Assembly (NCBI RefSeq): GCF_007988945.1
Contig: NZ_BJVC01000001.1
Coordinates: 1-64,000 of the forward strand
Reading direction: 5' to 3'
DNA length: 64,000 nt
DNA from: Swaminathania salitolerans
GTDB lineage: Bacteria; Pseudomonadota; Alphaproteobacteria; Acetobacterales; Acetobacteraceae
The position numbers and the translations under genes were made by a program. The notes below the pieces were generated by a model. That model searched no databases and was not told the origin of the DNA. It saw only the letters and a list, made by a program, of their open reading frames with translations. Below, piece after piece: positions 1-9,164 of this stretch (position 1 is the first letter of the stretch; every line of letters starts with the position of its first letter).

Positions 1-266
1 ACGCGTCCCGTCACGCGCACGCTCCCCTCTCTATGCTTCGTCCCTCACAGTCTCCCTGACACAAACAGCGCGGGGTAGGGCAGAAGCGAAGCGATGTCGG
101 AAGAGCAGCCGTAAAACCCGGAATTCGAGCGAGATCCCCTACGCGCGTACCGTAGGCGTGCGGCAACAAGGGCTCCGTGATCTGTTCTGTACATCACAAG
201 AACGGCAAATATTGCGGCATATGCTTGAGACGTCTTCTGTTTTTATGAAAGGATCAGCGCTCCGCA
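1..266. other. Leading non-coding stretch
   Basis: I see no convincing gene in the first 266 bases. The stretch presumably holds the end of an upstream unit and the promoter of the hydrolase gene that follows. No tRNA or clear hairpin was recognised. Confidence 0.4.
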
Positions 267-1076
267 GTGGCAGGGAGGCGGACCGTGCAGCGTCGTGAGA
301 TTTTGGCAGGGCTTCCTCTTGCCGCCGCTCTTGGAGGAATGTCCGTCGCCGAGGGAGAGCCGATGCGTCGACCCGTTATGCTGATTCACGGGCTGAATTG
401 CGGAGGGTGGGTCTGGCGTTTCGTCTCTCCCTTGCTGGTCGCGCGCGGGTTCGATGTGATCGCCCCGACGCTGACCGGAACAGGGGACCGGGCGCATCTT
501 CTGTCTCATGAGATCACGCTGGAGACCCATATCCAGGATATCGTCGCCACCATCGACATGCTCGATCTGCGGGATATCGTGCTGGTCGGGCATTCTTATG
601 GCGGCATGGTGGCGACCTGCGTGGCCGACAGGCTGGGAGAGCGGATCGCCAGATTGATCTATCTCGATGCATTGATCGCGCAGGATGGAAAAACGGCGTT
701 CGATATCCTGCCTGCAGGCATGGCGACGAGCCGACGCGAGCGCGCCCATACGAGAGGGGCCGATGTTGCGTTTCCTGTTCCGCCCGAATCCGCGCTTCCT
801 ATTCCGGATACGGAGCGCAGGCGCTGGTTCGTCTCTCATCTGCGGCCCCACCCGGTCGGCACCTATGAAACTCCGGTTCGGCTGAGCCATCCACCGGGAG
901 AAGGGTTGCCGGTGACCTATATCGCTTATGAGAATCCGGCGCTCGCCTCGATCGAGCCCAGTCGGGCTTATGCGCGCAGTCGGAGTGACTGGCATTATCG
1001 CTCCGAGGCCGTGCCGCATGATGCCGAGGTCGTTTACCCTGAAAAGGTTGCCGCTTTTATCGCAGAATCCGTCTGA
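267..1076 (+). CDS. Alpha/beta-fold hydrolase, possibly Tat-exported
   Basis: This 269-residue protein has the alpha/beta-hydrolase layout: an oxyanion segment MLIHGLNCGG near residue 40, the nucleophile elbow GHSYGG near residue 114 (Ser in GxSxG), and an Asp/His-containing C-terminal half. It resembles esterase or salicylate-esterase-like small hydrolases; the substrate cannot be told. From the GTG start the N-terminus reads QRREILAGLPLAAALGG, a twin-arginine-like signal, which would send it to the periplasm. Later in-frame ATGs (around 339 and 363) would give a cytosolic enzyme, so the start and location are open. It converges on putA, with only about 35 bases between the two stops. Confidence 0.85.
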   Translation: MAGRRTVQRREILAGLPLAAALGGMSVAEGEPMRRPVMLIHGLNCGGWVWRFVSPLLVARGFDVIAPTLTGTGDRAHLLSHEITLETHIQDIVATIDMLDLRDIVLVGHSYGGMVATCVADRLGERIARLIYLDALIAQDGKTAFDILPAGMATSRRERAHTRGADVAFPVPPESALPIPDTERRRWFVSHLRPHPVGTYETPVRLSHPPGEGLPVTYIAYENPALASIEPSRAYARSRSDWHYRSEAVPHDAEVVYPEKVAAFIAESV

Positions 1077-1112
1077 GCGCCGCCGGAGCGCAAGGTTCCG
1101 GCGGGATCTGTT

Positions 1113-4100
1113 TCAGACGCGCGCCATCAGGGCAGCATTTCCCCCGGCAGCGGTGGTGTTGGTGCTGCATGCATATTCCAGCACCAGCCATTCGAGCGGG
1201 TAGTCCCCCTTCGTATCAGGCGTATGCAGGGAAACGATCTGACCGGAACGCGCGGCGAGTTCGGCACCGAGTGTGCGACGGAACGCCTCGTCTCCGTTGG
1301 CCAGGGCCAGGTCGAGGGTCTCGACGGTTTCCGCTCTGAGGATGAGGGAGCCGAGACCGGGGGGTAGCGCGGGCAGCATGTCCGAAAGCGCGGCTGGCAC
1401 GGCACAGCGATTGCCCGTCGCGAGCGCTGCGAGAATCTGCGTGCAGAGATCGCCTTGTGTCGGGCCGGCGCAGAGGATCGTCCCTCTGGGCGCCAGACTG
1501 TAGAGATTGGACTCGCCCACCGGCCCTGCCAGAGACAGGGAAAGACCCAGCAATGTCGTGTCGGGAACAGCACGCGCGGTCTCCGGTAGGCATGTCGCCA
1601 TCCAGTCGGCAAAAAGCCGGGCGTCATCGGGAAGCGGCGCGGCATAGTCTGCGGGAAGGGCCGGGCGTCGGGCGAGAAGACGACGCAGATAGAGCGGACC
1701 GCCTGCCTTCGGCCCCGTGCCGGAGAGGCCGTGCCCGCCGAAAGGTTGCACGCCTACGACGGCCCCCACGAGATTGCGATTGATGTAGATGTTTCCCGCA
1801 TGGCTTTGCCGCTTCAGGGTCTCGATCGTGTCGTCGATGCGGGAGTGAATGCCGAAGGTCAGCGCGTAGCCTGTGGCATTGATGGCCTCCATGACCTTGG
1901 CGACATCCTCTCGCCGGTAGCGCAGGACATGAAGAACGGGTCCGAATACCTCTTTCCTGAGGTCGGAGACGGCATCGATCTCGATCAGCGTCGGAGGAAT
2001 GAAGGTGCCTGTACCGGCTTCCGGTGCGAGGGAGGTCTGATAGACGCGATGTCCTCGCTGCCTGAGTGTCTCGATATGCTCGGCGATCATGGCCCGGGCT
2101 TCGGCGCTGATGACCGGACCGACATCCGTATCGGGACGTTCAGGCGTGCCGGTACGAAGTTCTCTCATGGCGCCTTCGAGCATGGTGATCAGACGATCGG
2201 CGCTTTCTTCCTGCACGCAAAGCAGACGCAAGGCGCTACAACGCTGGCCTGCACTGTCGAAGGCCGAGGCCAGTACATCGGTGACGACCTGCTCCGTCAG
2301 GGCGGAGCTGTCGACGATGAGCGCGTTCTGGCCTCCTGTTTCGGCAATGAGCGGTACAGGGGTGAGGTCGCGGTTCAGCCGTCCGGCGAGTTGTTTCTGG
2401 ATCAGACGGGCCACGTCGGTGGAGCCTGTGAAAAGCACGGCGGTGATGCGGGGATCGTTCACGAGCTGTGCACCCGCCGCCCCCTCGCCCGGAATGAGCT
2501 GGACGACATCCTGCGCAATACCGGATTCGTGCAGAAGGCGGATGGCCTCGCGCGCGATCAGAGGCGTTTCTTCGGCGGGCTTGGCGAGAACGGTGTTTCC
2601 TACGGCGAGGGCGGCGGAAACCTGTCCGAGAAAAATGGCCAGCGGAAAATTCCAGGGACTGATGCAGGCGACCGGACCGAGGGGCGTCGCAGTCTGCAGG
2701 GGGCCGCGCGCCTGAGCTGCGTAGTAGCGTAGAAAATCGACGGCTTCGCGTATCTCGGCAACGGCATTGGCCAGGGTCTTGCCTGCCTCGCGCATGATGA
2801 GTGCCATGAGACTGGGCATTTCGGCTTCAAGCAGATCCGCCGTTTTCTCGAGATGAGCAGCGCGTTGTGCGGCCGGGATATCGCGCCAGTGCGGGAAGGC
2901 GGCTTCTGCGCGTTGGATCGCGTTCCCGATTCCGGACCCATCCAGGAACGCGATATGTCCGACGAGATCGTCCCGGTTGGCGGGATTGCGGATAGGCATT
3001 TCCGCATCGCGCCTTTTTTCTGCGGGGGTTTCCCGGATGGATGCCGGACGCGAACCGGCGTCGAGAAAGACGCGGGCGAGCCGGCGCAGGGTGTTTTCGT
3101 CGGACAGATCGAGGCCCTGCGAATTCACCCGCTCCGTTCCGTAAAGCGCATGGGGGAGCGGAACGACATAACCCGGTGGTGTCGCCTTCGAGAGGGTAAC
3201 CGGATCGGTGCTCAGCTCCTCCACGGAGATCGACCCGTCCTGGATACGGTTGATGAAGGAGGAGTTCGCGCCATTTTCCAGAAGGCGACGAACCAGATAG
3301 GCCAGAAGCGTCTCATGCGTCCCGACCGGCGCGTAGATGCGTACGGGGCGGTCGAGTTTTCGGGGTCCGACGACCTCGTCATAGAGGCCCTCGCCCATGC
3401 CGTGCAGACATTGGAACTCATAGCGCTCGACGGAAAAACCCGGCCCGGCATAAGCGTGGATACTGGCGAGGGTCTGCGCATTATGGGTGGCGAATTGCGG
3501 GAAAATGGCGTCCGGCGCGTCCAGCAGTTTTTTCGCGCAGGCGATATAGGCGATATCGGTATGGAGTTTGCGGGTATAGACGGGGAAATCGCTCTGGCCA
3601 TCGGTCTGGGCGCGTTTGATCTCGCTGTCCCAGTACGCACCCTTGACCAGACGGACCATGAGTCGGTGGCCGCTGCGGCGGGCAAGGTCGATCACCCAGT
3701 CCAGCACGAAGGGCGCGCGCTTCTGGTAAGCCTGAACGACGAATCCGATGCCTTTCCAGCCTCTGAGCGTTTCGTCGAAACACAGGGCCTCGAGAAGATC
3801 CAGGGAGAGCTCGAGACGATCCGCCTCCTCGGCATCGATATTGAAACCGATATCGTAGGCGCAGGCGAGACGGGCAAGCTGGGTGACGCGCGGCAGAAGC
3901 TCGGTCAGCACGCGCTCGCGCTGCAGGCGGGCATACCGTGGGTGAAGGGCCGAGAGCTTGATGGAAATGCCCGGGCCACGATAGACGCCCATACGGTTCG
4001 AGGCCTTGCCGATCGCATGAATGGCGCGCTCGTAATCGCGGTAGTACCGTTCGGCATCTTCGGCCGTCATCGCGGCCTCGCCCAGCATGTCGTAGGAGTA

Positions 4101-4712
4101 GCGGTAGCCTTTTTCTTCCAGCTTGCGGCCGTTTTTCAAAGCCTCGTCGATGGTCTGACCTGTGACGAACTGCTCGCCCATGAGCCGCATGGCCATATCG
4201 ACACCGCGACGGATGACAGGCTCGCCACAGCGCTTGAGCAGGGTGTCGAGTGTCTGCGGCAGTCGTTTGGCTTGTGTGGTCGAAAGAAAGCCACCCGAGA
4301 CGATCAGCCCCCAGGTGGCGGCGTTGACGAAAAGTGGCGTTCCCTTGCGGATATGTCCCTGCCAATGGCCCTTGGCGATCTTGTCGCGAATCAGGGCGTC
4401 GCGTGTTGCGGTATCGGGGATGCGCAGCAGGGCCTCGGCGAGGCACATCAGGGCGACGCCTTCCTGCGAGGACAGGTCATATTCCCTGATGAGACCCTGC
4501 ACGAGCCCGGGTGTGCCGTTGCGGCGCAGCGCCTCGACCAGTTTGCGGGCAGTGGCGCGCGAAGCAGCTTCCTGTGCAGGCGTCAGTGTTGCGTCAATGG
4601 ACAATGCTGCCACGCGTTCGGGCTCTGGGGCACGCGTATGGTCGGTGATTGCCTGACGCAAGGCGGAACGTTCGGGAGCGATCGTGCGGAAGGCGGCAAA
4701 GGGTGCGTTCAT
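1113..4712 (-). CDS. putA: Bifunctional proline dehydrogenase / L-glutamate gamma-semialdehyde dehydrogenase
   Basis: PutA oxidises proline to P5C with FAD and then to glutamate with NAD+. The N-terminal half carries the proline-dehydrogenase barrel (SIKLSALHPRY and RLVKGAYWDSEIKRAQ segments). The C-terminal half is an aldehyde dehydrogenase (PVACISPWNFPLAIF, catalytic Glu in AETGGQNALIVD, catalytic Cys in SAGQRCSALRL), followed by the extra C-terminal domain of long PutAs. I chose the ATG at 4712 (1199 residues, starting MNAPFAAFRT); the longer reading uses a TTG at 4766 that lies inside an inverted repeat. There is no N-terminal ribbon-helix-helix domain as in enterobacterial PutA, so this protein is unlikely to be its own repressor. 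A divergent Lrp-type gene next door is the likely regulator. Confidence 0.95.
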   Translation of the reverse strand: MNAPFAAFRTIAPERSALRQAITDHTRAPEPERVAALSIDATLTPAQEAASRATARKLVEALRRNGTPGLVQGLIREYDLSSQEGVALMCLAEALLRIPDTATRDALIRDKIAKGHWQGHIRKGTPLFVNAATWGLIVSGGFLSTTQAKRLPQTLDTLLKRCGEPVIRRGVDMAMRLMGEQFVTGQTIDEALKNGRKLEEKGYRYSYDMLGEAAMTAEDAERYYRDYERAIHAIGKASNRMGVYRGPGISIKLSALHPRYARLQRERVLTELLPRVTQLARLACAYDIGFNIDAEEADRLELSLDLLEALCFDETLRGWKGIGFVVQAYQKRAPFVLDWVIDLARRSGHRLMVRLVKGAYWDSEIKRAQTDGQSDFPVYTRKLHTDIAYIACAKKLLDAPDAIFPQFATHNAQTLASIHAYAGPGFSVERYEFQCLHGMGEGLYDEVVGPRKLDRPVRIYAPVGTHETLLAYLVRRLLENGANSSFINRIQDGSISVEELSTDPVTLSKATPPGYVVPLPHALYGTERVNSQGLDLSDENTLRRLARVFLDAGSRPASIRETPAEKRRDAEMPIRNPANRDDLVGHIAFLDGSGIGNAIQRAEAAFPHWRDIPAAQRAAHLEKTADLLEAEMPSLMALIMREAGKTLANAVAEIREAVDFLRYYAAQARGPLQTATPLGPVACISPWNFPLAIFLGQVSAALAVGNTVLAKPAEETPLIAREAIRLLHESGIAQDVVQLIPGEGAAGAQLVNDPRITAVLFTGSTDVARLIQKQLAGRLNRDLTPVPLIAETGGQNALIVDSSALTEQVVTDVLASAFDSAGQRCSALRLLCVQEESADRLITMLEGAMRELRTGTPERPDTDVGPVISAEARAMIAEHIETLRQRGHRVYQTSLAPEAGTGTFIPPTLIEIDAVSDLRKEVFGPVLHVLRYRREDVAKVMEAINATGYALTFGIHSRIDDTIETLKRQSHAGNIYINRNLVGAVVGVQPFGGHGLSGTGPKAGGPLYLRRLLARRPALPADYAAPLPDDARLFADWMATCLPETARAVPDTTLLGLSLSLAGPVGESNLYSLAPRGTILCAGPTQGDLCTQILAALATGNRCAVPAALSDMLPALPPGLGSLILRAETVETLDLALANGDEAFRRTLGAELAARSGQIVSLHTPDTKGDYPLEWLVLEYACSTNTTAAGGNAALMARV

Positions 4713-4750
4713 CACAGGCCATATCGTTGCTGGTTGTTTATGATCCCTTA

Positions 4751-4765
4751 TGGTGATTTGCACCA
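4751..4765. promoter_or_regulatory. Inverted repeat in the putA-lrp intergenic region (candidate Lrp site)
   Basis: Perfect dyad TGGTG-N5-CACCA, located 39 to 53 bases upstream of the chosen putA ATG. Lrp/AsnC proteins bind such short imperfect or perfect dyads; assigning it to the adjacent regulator is inference. Confidence 0.5.
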
Positions 4766-4823
4766 AATGAGTTATGGAAGAATGGTGATAGGGCCGTATA
4801 TAATTCTCTTAGAGGGAGTTTTA

Positions 4824-4838
4824 CCGAATATCATTCGG
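4824..4838. promoter_or_regulatory. Inverted repeat just upstream of the Lrp-type gene (candidate autoregulatory site)
   Basis: Perfect dyad CCGAAT-ATC-ATTCGG ending eight bases before the ATG at 4847; its right arm runs into the ribosome-binding GGGGGAAG. Binding there would block transcription or translation of the regulator gene itself. Its sequence differs from the dyad at 4751. Confidence 0.45.
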
Positions 4839-4846
4839 GGGAAGTG

Positions 4847-5305
4847 ATGGCGCTGGATGAGATCGATCGCAGGATTCTAAGAATCCTCCAGAAGGACGGT
4901 CGTATGACCAATGTGGAGCTCGCCAGGCTGGTGAACCTCAGTCCTGCAGCGACGCTTGAGCGCGTCCGCAAGCTCGAACATTCCGGGGTGATCAGGAATT
5001 ATATGGCGCGTCTGGACCCTGAGACCGTCAATCTGGGATTACTGGTCTTTGTGCAGGTGACGCTGGATCGCACGAGTGCCGATATCTTCGACTCATTCGC
5101 GAAGGCTGTGCGGGCCATGCCACAGGTGAGCGAATGCTACATGGTGGCGGGTGGGTTCGATTATCTGGTGAAGGCACGGGTGCGGGACATGAATGCGTAT
5201 CGTGCCTTTCTGGGCAAGACGCTTACACGTCTGCCGGGAGTGCGACAGACGCATACTTATACCGTGATGGAAGAGGTAAAGGCGGACCTTGAACTCCCGA
5301 TTTGA
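4847..5305 (+). CDS. Lrp/AsnC-family transcriptional regulator, probable putA regulator
   Basis: A 152-residue protein of normal family length. The N-terminal winged HTH reads DEIDRRILRILQKDGRMTN, with NVELARLVNLSPAATLERVR as recognition region, followed by the RAM ligand-sensing domain (CYMVAGGFDYLVKARVRDM). The ATG at 4847 sits behind a GGGGGAAG ribosome site; a GTG at 4844 is possible. Divergent orientation from putA and the dyads between the genes suggest it works like alphaproteobacterial PutR, activating proline catabolism when proline is present. That role is inferred from position. Confidence 0.9.
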   Translation: MALDEIDRRILRILQKDGRMTNVELARLVNLSPAATLERVRKLEHSGVIRNYMARLDPETVNLGLLVFVQVTLDRTSADIFDSFAKAVRAMPQVSECYMVAGGFDYLVKARVRDMNAYRAFLGKTLTRLPGVRQTHTYTVMEEVKADLELPI

Positions 5306-5316
5306 GGGCAGCGTCG

Positions 5317-6720
5317 TCAGTCCAGACAGGCAACACCCTGATGCAGGTCGAAAGAGAGCTTCGCGCCTTCGAGGGCGGACATGGTCAGGACTGGGGGTTT
5401 TGTGGAATCCCCGACTCGATAGCGTATGCGGGCCTGCACATTGTGATGATCCAGGCGCAGGGCAGTGCTGCGCAGGATCGCACTTTCACGGATCATGCCG
5501 GTAGCGGTCTCGAATTTTTGCGTGGCCTTTATACCGGCTTGAGTGGTGAGCGTGGGACGCTGGATGACGAGCGGCTCAGGGGAGTTGTCTCCTGTCATCA
5601 GGGCAGCCATGCGATGCTGGCCGTCATAGGAGACTGGAAGGAGGAACGCGGCATTGAGCCCCCCGATATCCGACTGAAGTGAAGCCTGACGATGACAGGA
5701 AAACGGAGCATCAGGGCCGAAACTCATGCCGTGATCTGTCATGACAACATGGATCAGTACGCCGAGCGACTGGAGGCCGATAACGGCGTGGCTGGTTTTC
5801 GCGACAATCATGAGTTGGTTGCGAAAGACTGTATGACCAAGTGTCAGGCTCGGGACCTGCACGAGGTCGGCTTTTTCTGCCTGTATCGTATCGTCGCGCA
5901 GTGATGAGACAGTGCCGACTACCGGCCAGTGATGACTGCGCTGCATAGCCTGCGGTACAGCCCCCAGGACACTGCCTGTATTGATGATCGCATGTACCGG
6001 ACTGCCGTCCAGATCGATTATCGTACCGGCCGTCGCCGTTGTTACACCATCGATCAGCGTCTGGAATGGATTGAAAGAGACCTGATCACTGCGTGGCCCT
6101 TTGACCTCGATCGGGAGTATGGCTGACTCTGGAACTGTGAGGGTGACCTGATCGAGGTCCGTGAGAACGAGGCCCGGTTTGTCGTAATAGGCAATGAGGG
6201 GCGCACGAAAGGCGCGGTCGATGAAGAGTTTTCCGCCCGCCCATGCGGGAAGGCGGTTTTCCAGAAGCAGGTCGCCGGTCAGGAATGTGACCAGCATGAA
6301 ATTGAACGGATTAACGCTTCGGGCCGGGTTGCTCCACGGTGCTGCACGGTGCAGAGCCTCCTGGATAATGTGATCGGCCCGGAAGAGGTCACCCTGCGTC
6401 CGGGCCATGGCGGCATCGCACAGGGCGAGCAACATCACATTGAAAGCCGGTTCAGGGCCAGGAGCTTTTTCGAGGGACTTTCTTATTGCGCTCAGTCGGC
6501 CGGTATCTCCTGCTTCAAGAGTGGAGAGGATATCTCGGGTATCGCTTGCAGCGAGTGTCGTCCTGCCTCGCCTGTCGATGCTCAGCAGGTCTGGCTCGAA
6601 GAAATGAACCGGCCCTTTTGCCGTACCTGGTGGCGAGTGACCAGCGCGGGCGGTGTAAGCAGGAAAGAGCAGAGGCGCCGCAATTATGGTCGTGAGAAGA
6701 AGCAGTCGAGACAGGCGCAT
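5317..6720 (-). CDS. Exported protein with degenerate retropepsin-like domain (paralogue 1)
   Basis: 467 residues with a clear signal peptide (MRLSRLLLLTTIIAAPLLFP, processing near ARAG). The middle has an all-helical region with Cys in MLLALCDAAMARTQGD. From about residue 232 comes a beta-rich domain laid out like bacterial retropepsin-type aspartic proteases: an LDGSPVHAIINTGS segment where an active enzyme would have DTG(A/S), and a later VIGLQSLG segment like the family's second conserved strand. The catalytic Asp position is Asn247, so it is probably inactive. It is clearly homologous to the neighbouring 6857-8293 product, about 140 bases upstream in the same direction. Function unknown; perhaps a periplasmic binding or scaffold protein. 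Confidence 0.75.
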   Translation of the reverse strand: MRLSRLLLLTTIIAAPLLFPAYTARAGHSPPGTAKGPVHFFEPDLLSIDRRGRTTLAASDTRDILSTLEAGDTGRLSAIRKSLEKAPGPEPAFNVMLLALCDAAMARTQGDLFRADHIIQEALHRAAPWSNPARSVNPFNFMLVTFLTGDLLLENRLPAWAGGKLFIDRAFRAPLIAYYDKPGLVLTDLDQVTLTVPESAILPIEVKGPRSDQVSFNPFQTLIDGVTTATAGTIIDLDGSPVHAIINTGSVLGAVPQAMQRSHHWPVVGTVSSLRDDTIQAEKADLVQVPSLTLGHTVFRNQLMIVAKTSHAVIGLQSLGVLIHVVMTDHGMSFGPDAPFSCHRQASLQSDIGGLNAAFLLPVSYDGQHRMAALMTGDNSPEPLVIQRPTLTTQAGIKATQKFETATGMIRESAILRSTALRLDHHNVQARIRYRVGDSTKPPVLTMSALEGAKLSFDLHQGVACLD

Positions 6721-6823
6721 GTTCAGGAATCCCGTTTAGACGCATGAGTGAGGCGGGTTGCGAAGCGGTAGAACAGGATGTCGGCTGCGTCCGGTCTTTC
6801 AGGGTTTGCCAAGGAGAGGCGTT

Positions 6824-6849
6824 TTCCCCCTGCCTTCTGGCAGGGGGAA
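6824..6849. terminator. GC-rich hairpin between the two paralogues
   Basis: Perfect 11-bp stem (TTCCCCCTGCC with GGCAGGGGGAA) closing a TTCT loop, eight bases past the stop of the 6857-8293 gene. It lacks a downstream U-run in the direction of that gene, so it may slow or stop polymerase or protect the mRNA end. Confidence 0.55.
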
Positions 6850-6856
6850 TGATTGC

Positions 6857-8293
6857 TTAGCGCAGGCAGGCCATGCTCTCGGGCAGGTCAAGGGAGAAAC
6901 TCAGCGTCTTGAGAGCTGCCATTGAGATAACAGGCCGGTCGGCCGGGTCGCCGATCTGGTATCTCACGCTCGAGCGCAGGCTTTTCCCGGCGACTTCGAT
7001 AGTGTCGTTTTGCGTGAACGTCTCATGGGCTCGTTGACCATAGGATGTGCCGAGATATTCTGTTCTGCTGCGATGCGCCATTTTGCCGGAGAAGCTGGTG
7101 ATGTTGACAGTCAGGAGATCGGGAGCATTGTCTTCGGTTCCGATAATTGCCTGTGTATCGCCTCGGGCATAGGATACGGGAAACAGAAGAAACATACTGA
7201 CCCCAGATCTGAAGCTACTGACGACAGGCCTCAGATTGCAGGAAATCGGTGCTGAGGACCCAAAGCTGAGGCGACGGCTGGTCATCGTCAGGTGACGCAG
7301 ACGGCTCAGTTGTTGCAGCCCGATCAGCACCGTCTCCGAATGGGTCACTGTCATGATCTGGTTTGTCAGGACAGTCTGTCCGATCTTGATGGAGGGAATG
7401 AGAACGACTGTCTCGGTGCGTGGGTCGGGTGATGAATCCCTGCTTCCGGCCAGACGGCCAATGACAGGCCAGTGATGATCCCGTTGTAAAGAAAACGGGA
7501 CGGAGCCAATGACGGTCGCGGTGCCGAAAGTGGCTGTGGCAGGCGAGCCGTCGATCAGTACGGTTGCCTTTGCTGAAATTGCGGTCTGATCCCCGAACTG
7601 GCTCTCGGACGGGTCCAGATCGACAGAATCCGATGGTGGCCCTTCGAGAGTCGAGTCCGGAATTGCATGGGCCGGTACGGAGAGCTTGAGGAAGTCCATA
7701 TTCCGAAATTCGAGGTCAGGAATATTATAGTAGGCCCTGACAGGCGCATAGAAGCCGGTTTGGAGGTTCCCTGTTTCTTCGGCCCAGTCACGGACGCGGC
7801 CCATCAACATCAGATTGCCGATATGGATGTTGCGCAGCATGATCTGGATGGGATTGATCGTCCGGGAAAGGTCCCCGAATCTCCCGGCCTCATGAAGAGC
7901 TTGCAGGATGATATTGGATGAACGGGCGAAATCGCCGTCTACACGCGCCATTGCGGCATCACATAGCGCGATCATCATCTTGCGTATCGGCGAGGCATTT
8001 TGCTCTGAGGCGACCACCGCGCGAAGACTCTCGATGCGGGATCTGTCGCCCGCTTCCATCGCGTCATTGATCCCATAGCTGTCACGGACGCTGATATGGG
8101 CAATGTTTGTCTGCTTATCCCGGAAGATCAGATCTCGATCAAAACCAAGAATAGCCGGGCCGGGCGGGAGGGACGTGGCGGCGGCTGTGTAATCAGCCGA
8201 CCCCCATAGAAATAGAGCGAACATCGGGACTATACGCCGTATATAACGCAAGATAATGGCTCCAACAGGGAGTTCTCGTTTATTTTCTCGCAA
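6857..8293 (-). CDS. Exported protein with degenerate retropepsin-like domain (paralogue 2)
   Basis: Paralogue of the 5317-6720 product: shared MIALCDAAMARVDGDF, HHWPVIG, LIGLQQLSRL and the closing SLDLPESMACLR segments. At the place where retropepsins have DTGA this copy reads TFGTAT (Gly257), so the catalytic Asp is missing here too. The residues after the N-terminal RYIRRIVPMFALFLWG form a signal or anchor. The listed start is a TTG at 8293; TTG at 8248 or ATG at 8224 are alternatives and no site has a good ribosome-binding sequence. Role unknown. Confidence 0.72.
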   Translation of the reverse strand: MRENKRELPVGAIILRYIRRIVPMFALFLWGSADYTAAATSLPPGPAILGFDRDLIFRDKQTNIAHISVRDSYGINDAMEAGDRSRIESLRAVVASEQNASPIRKMMIALCDAAMARVDGDFARSSNIILQALHEAGRFGDLSRTINPIQIMLRNIHIGNLMLMGRVRDWAEETGNLQTGFYAPVRAYYNIPDLEFRNMDFLKLSVPAHAIPDSTLEGPPSDSVDLDPSESQFGDQTAISAKATVLIDGSPATATFGTATVIGSVPFSLQRDHHWPVIGRLAGSRDSSPDPRTETVVLIPSIKIGQTVLTNQIMTVTHSETVLIGLQQLSRLRHLTMTSRRLSFGSSAPISCNLRPVVSSFRSGVSMFLLFPVSYARGDTQAIIGTEDNAPDLLTVNITSFSGKMAHRSRTEYLGTSYGQRAHETFTQNDTIEVAGKSLRSSVRYQIGDPADRPVISMAALKTLSFSLDLPESMACLR

Positions 8294-8471
8294 TCTATAC
8301 GCTGTGTTCTATTCTGAATATGCGGATTATAGGACCAGCCGATAGAAGCTGTGCATATGTGACGCAATTGTCACGATTCATCGGATTCTTGTTGGCGCAG
8401 ACTTGTGCTGCACGGGTATCGCAATCCGCCGCCATAGGGCGCTTTGCCGATGACACTATTTTTATGGGGAG

Positions 8472-8547
8472 TGGTGAACCGGGTGGGACTCGAACCCACG
8501 ACCATTCGATTAAAAGTCGAATGCTCTACCGGCTGAGCTACCGGTTC
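8472..8547 (-). tRNA. tRNA-Lys (anticodon TTT)
   Basis: On the minus strand the gene begins GAACCGGTAGCTCAGCCGG and forms a full cloverleaf: acceptor GAACCGG/CCGGTTC, D-arm GCTC/GAGC, anticodon loop CTTTTAA with anticodon TTT, T-arm GTGGG-TTCGAGT-CCCAC, discriminator A and encoded CCA. Confidence 0.95.
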
Positions 8548-8588
8548 ACATGAGGCGTCTGGCTACAATATGCGCCAGAGGCCGTCAA

Positions 8589-8611
8589 CCGACTGAATGG
8601 GGTTCAGTCGG
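8589..8611. terminator. Hairpin between tRNA-Lys and the cyclophilin gene
   Basis: Perfect 9-bp stem CCGACTGAA/TTCAGTCGG around a TGGGG loop, followed by TTTT on the plus strand. The cyclophilin gene, transcribed leftward, ends 33 bases to its right, so the hairpin probably ends that transcript. The T-run faces the other way, so direction is uncertain. Confidence 0.6.
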
Positions 8612-8644
8612 TTTTCGTTCGGCTTTAGGGCCGCGAGGCCCGAT

Positions 8645-9118
8645 TCAGGCTTCGGGGCGCATGGAGATGATGGTGTCGGGATCCTGCACCATGCCGGAAG
8701 CGCCAGAACCGCGCTTGATCTGGTCGATATGCTCCATGCCGGAAACGACCTGGCCTGCGATGGTGTACTGGCCATCGAGCGACGGGGTGGGCTGGAACAT
8801 GATGAAGAACTGGCTATTGGCCGAGTTCGGGTTCATGGTGCGTGCCATGCCCAGCGTGCCGCGCTCGAACTTCGCCTCACGCGTGAATTCGGCCTTCAGA
8901 TCCGGAAGGTCGCTGCCGCCCGAGCCGGTGCCGGTCGGGTCGCCACCCTGAGCCATGAAGCCTTCGATGACGCGATGGAACTTCACGCCGTCATAGAAGC
9001 CCTGCTCGGAAAGGGTGCGCAGACGCTCCGCGGCGAGGGGCGCGAGATCGGGGCGGAGTTCGATCACGACATCGCCGGTCTTGAGCTTCATGACGAGGCG
9101 GTTCTTGGTCTCGGACAT
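8645..9118 (-). CDS. ppiB: Cyclophilin-type peptidyl-prolyl cis-trans isomerase, cytosolic
   Basis: 157 residues, the size of bacterial cytosolic cyclophilins, with no signal peptide. The active-site signature is present: YDGVKFHRVIEGFMAQGGD (catalytic Arg in FHRV) and later NSQFFIMFQPTPSLDGQYT. It catalyses proline isomerisation during folding. It lies downstream of coaD with 46 bases between, in the same direction, and may be co-transcribed. Confidence 0.93.
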   Translation of the reverse strand: MSETKNRLVMKLKTGDVVIELRPDLAPLAAERLRTLSEQGFYDGVKFHRVIEGFMAQGGDPTGTGSGGSDLPDLKAEFTREAKFERGTLGMARTMNPNSANSQFFIMFQPTPSLDGQYTIAGQVVSGMEHIDQIKRGSGASGMVQDPDTIISMRPEA

Positions 9119-9164
9119 TGACTTCTATCCTTTTGTTTTGCGGAGCCCTGAGAGGCCACGCGGC

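Noticed and set aside
2853-4847. Long plus-strand frame opposite putA
   Set aside because: Antisense to a clearly recognised PutA with intact catalytic motifs; no family resemblance.
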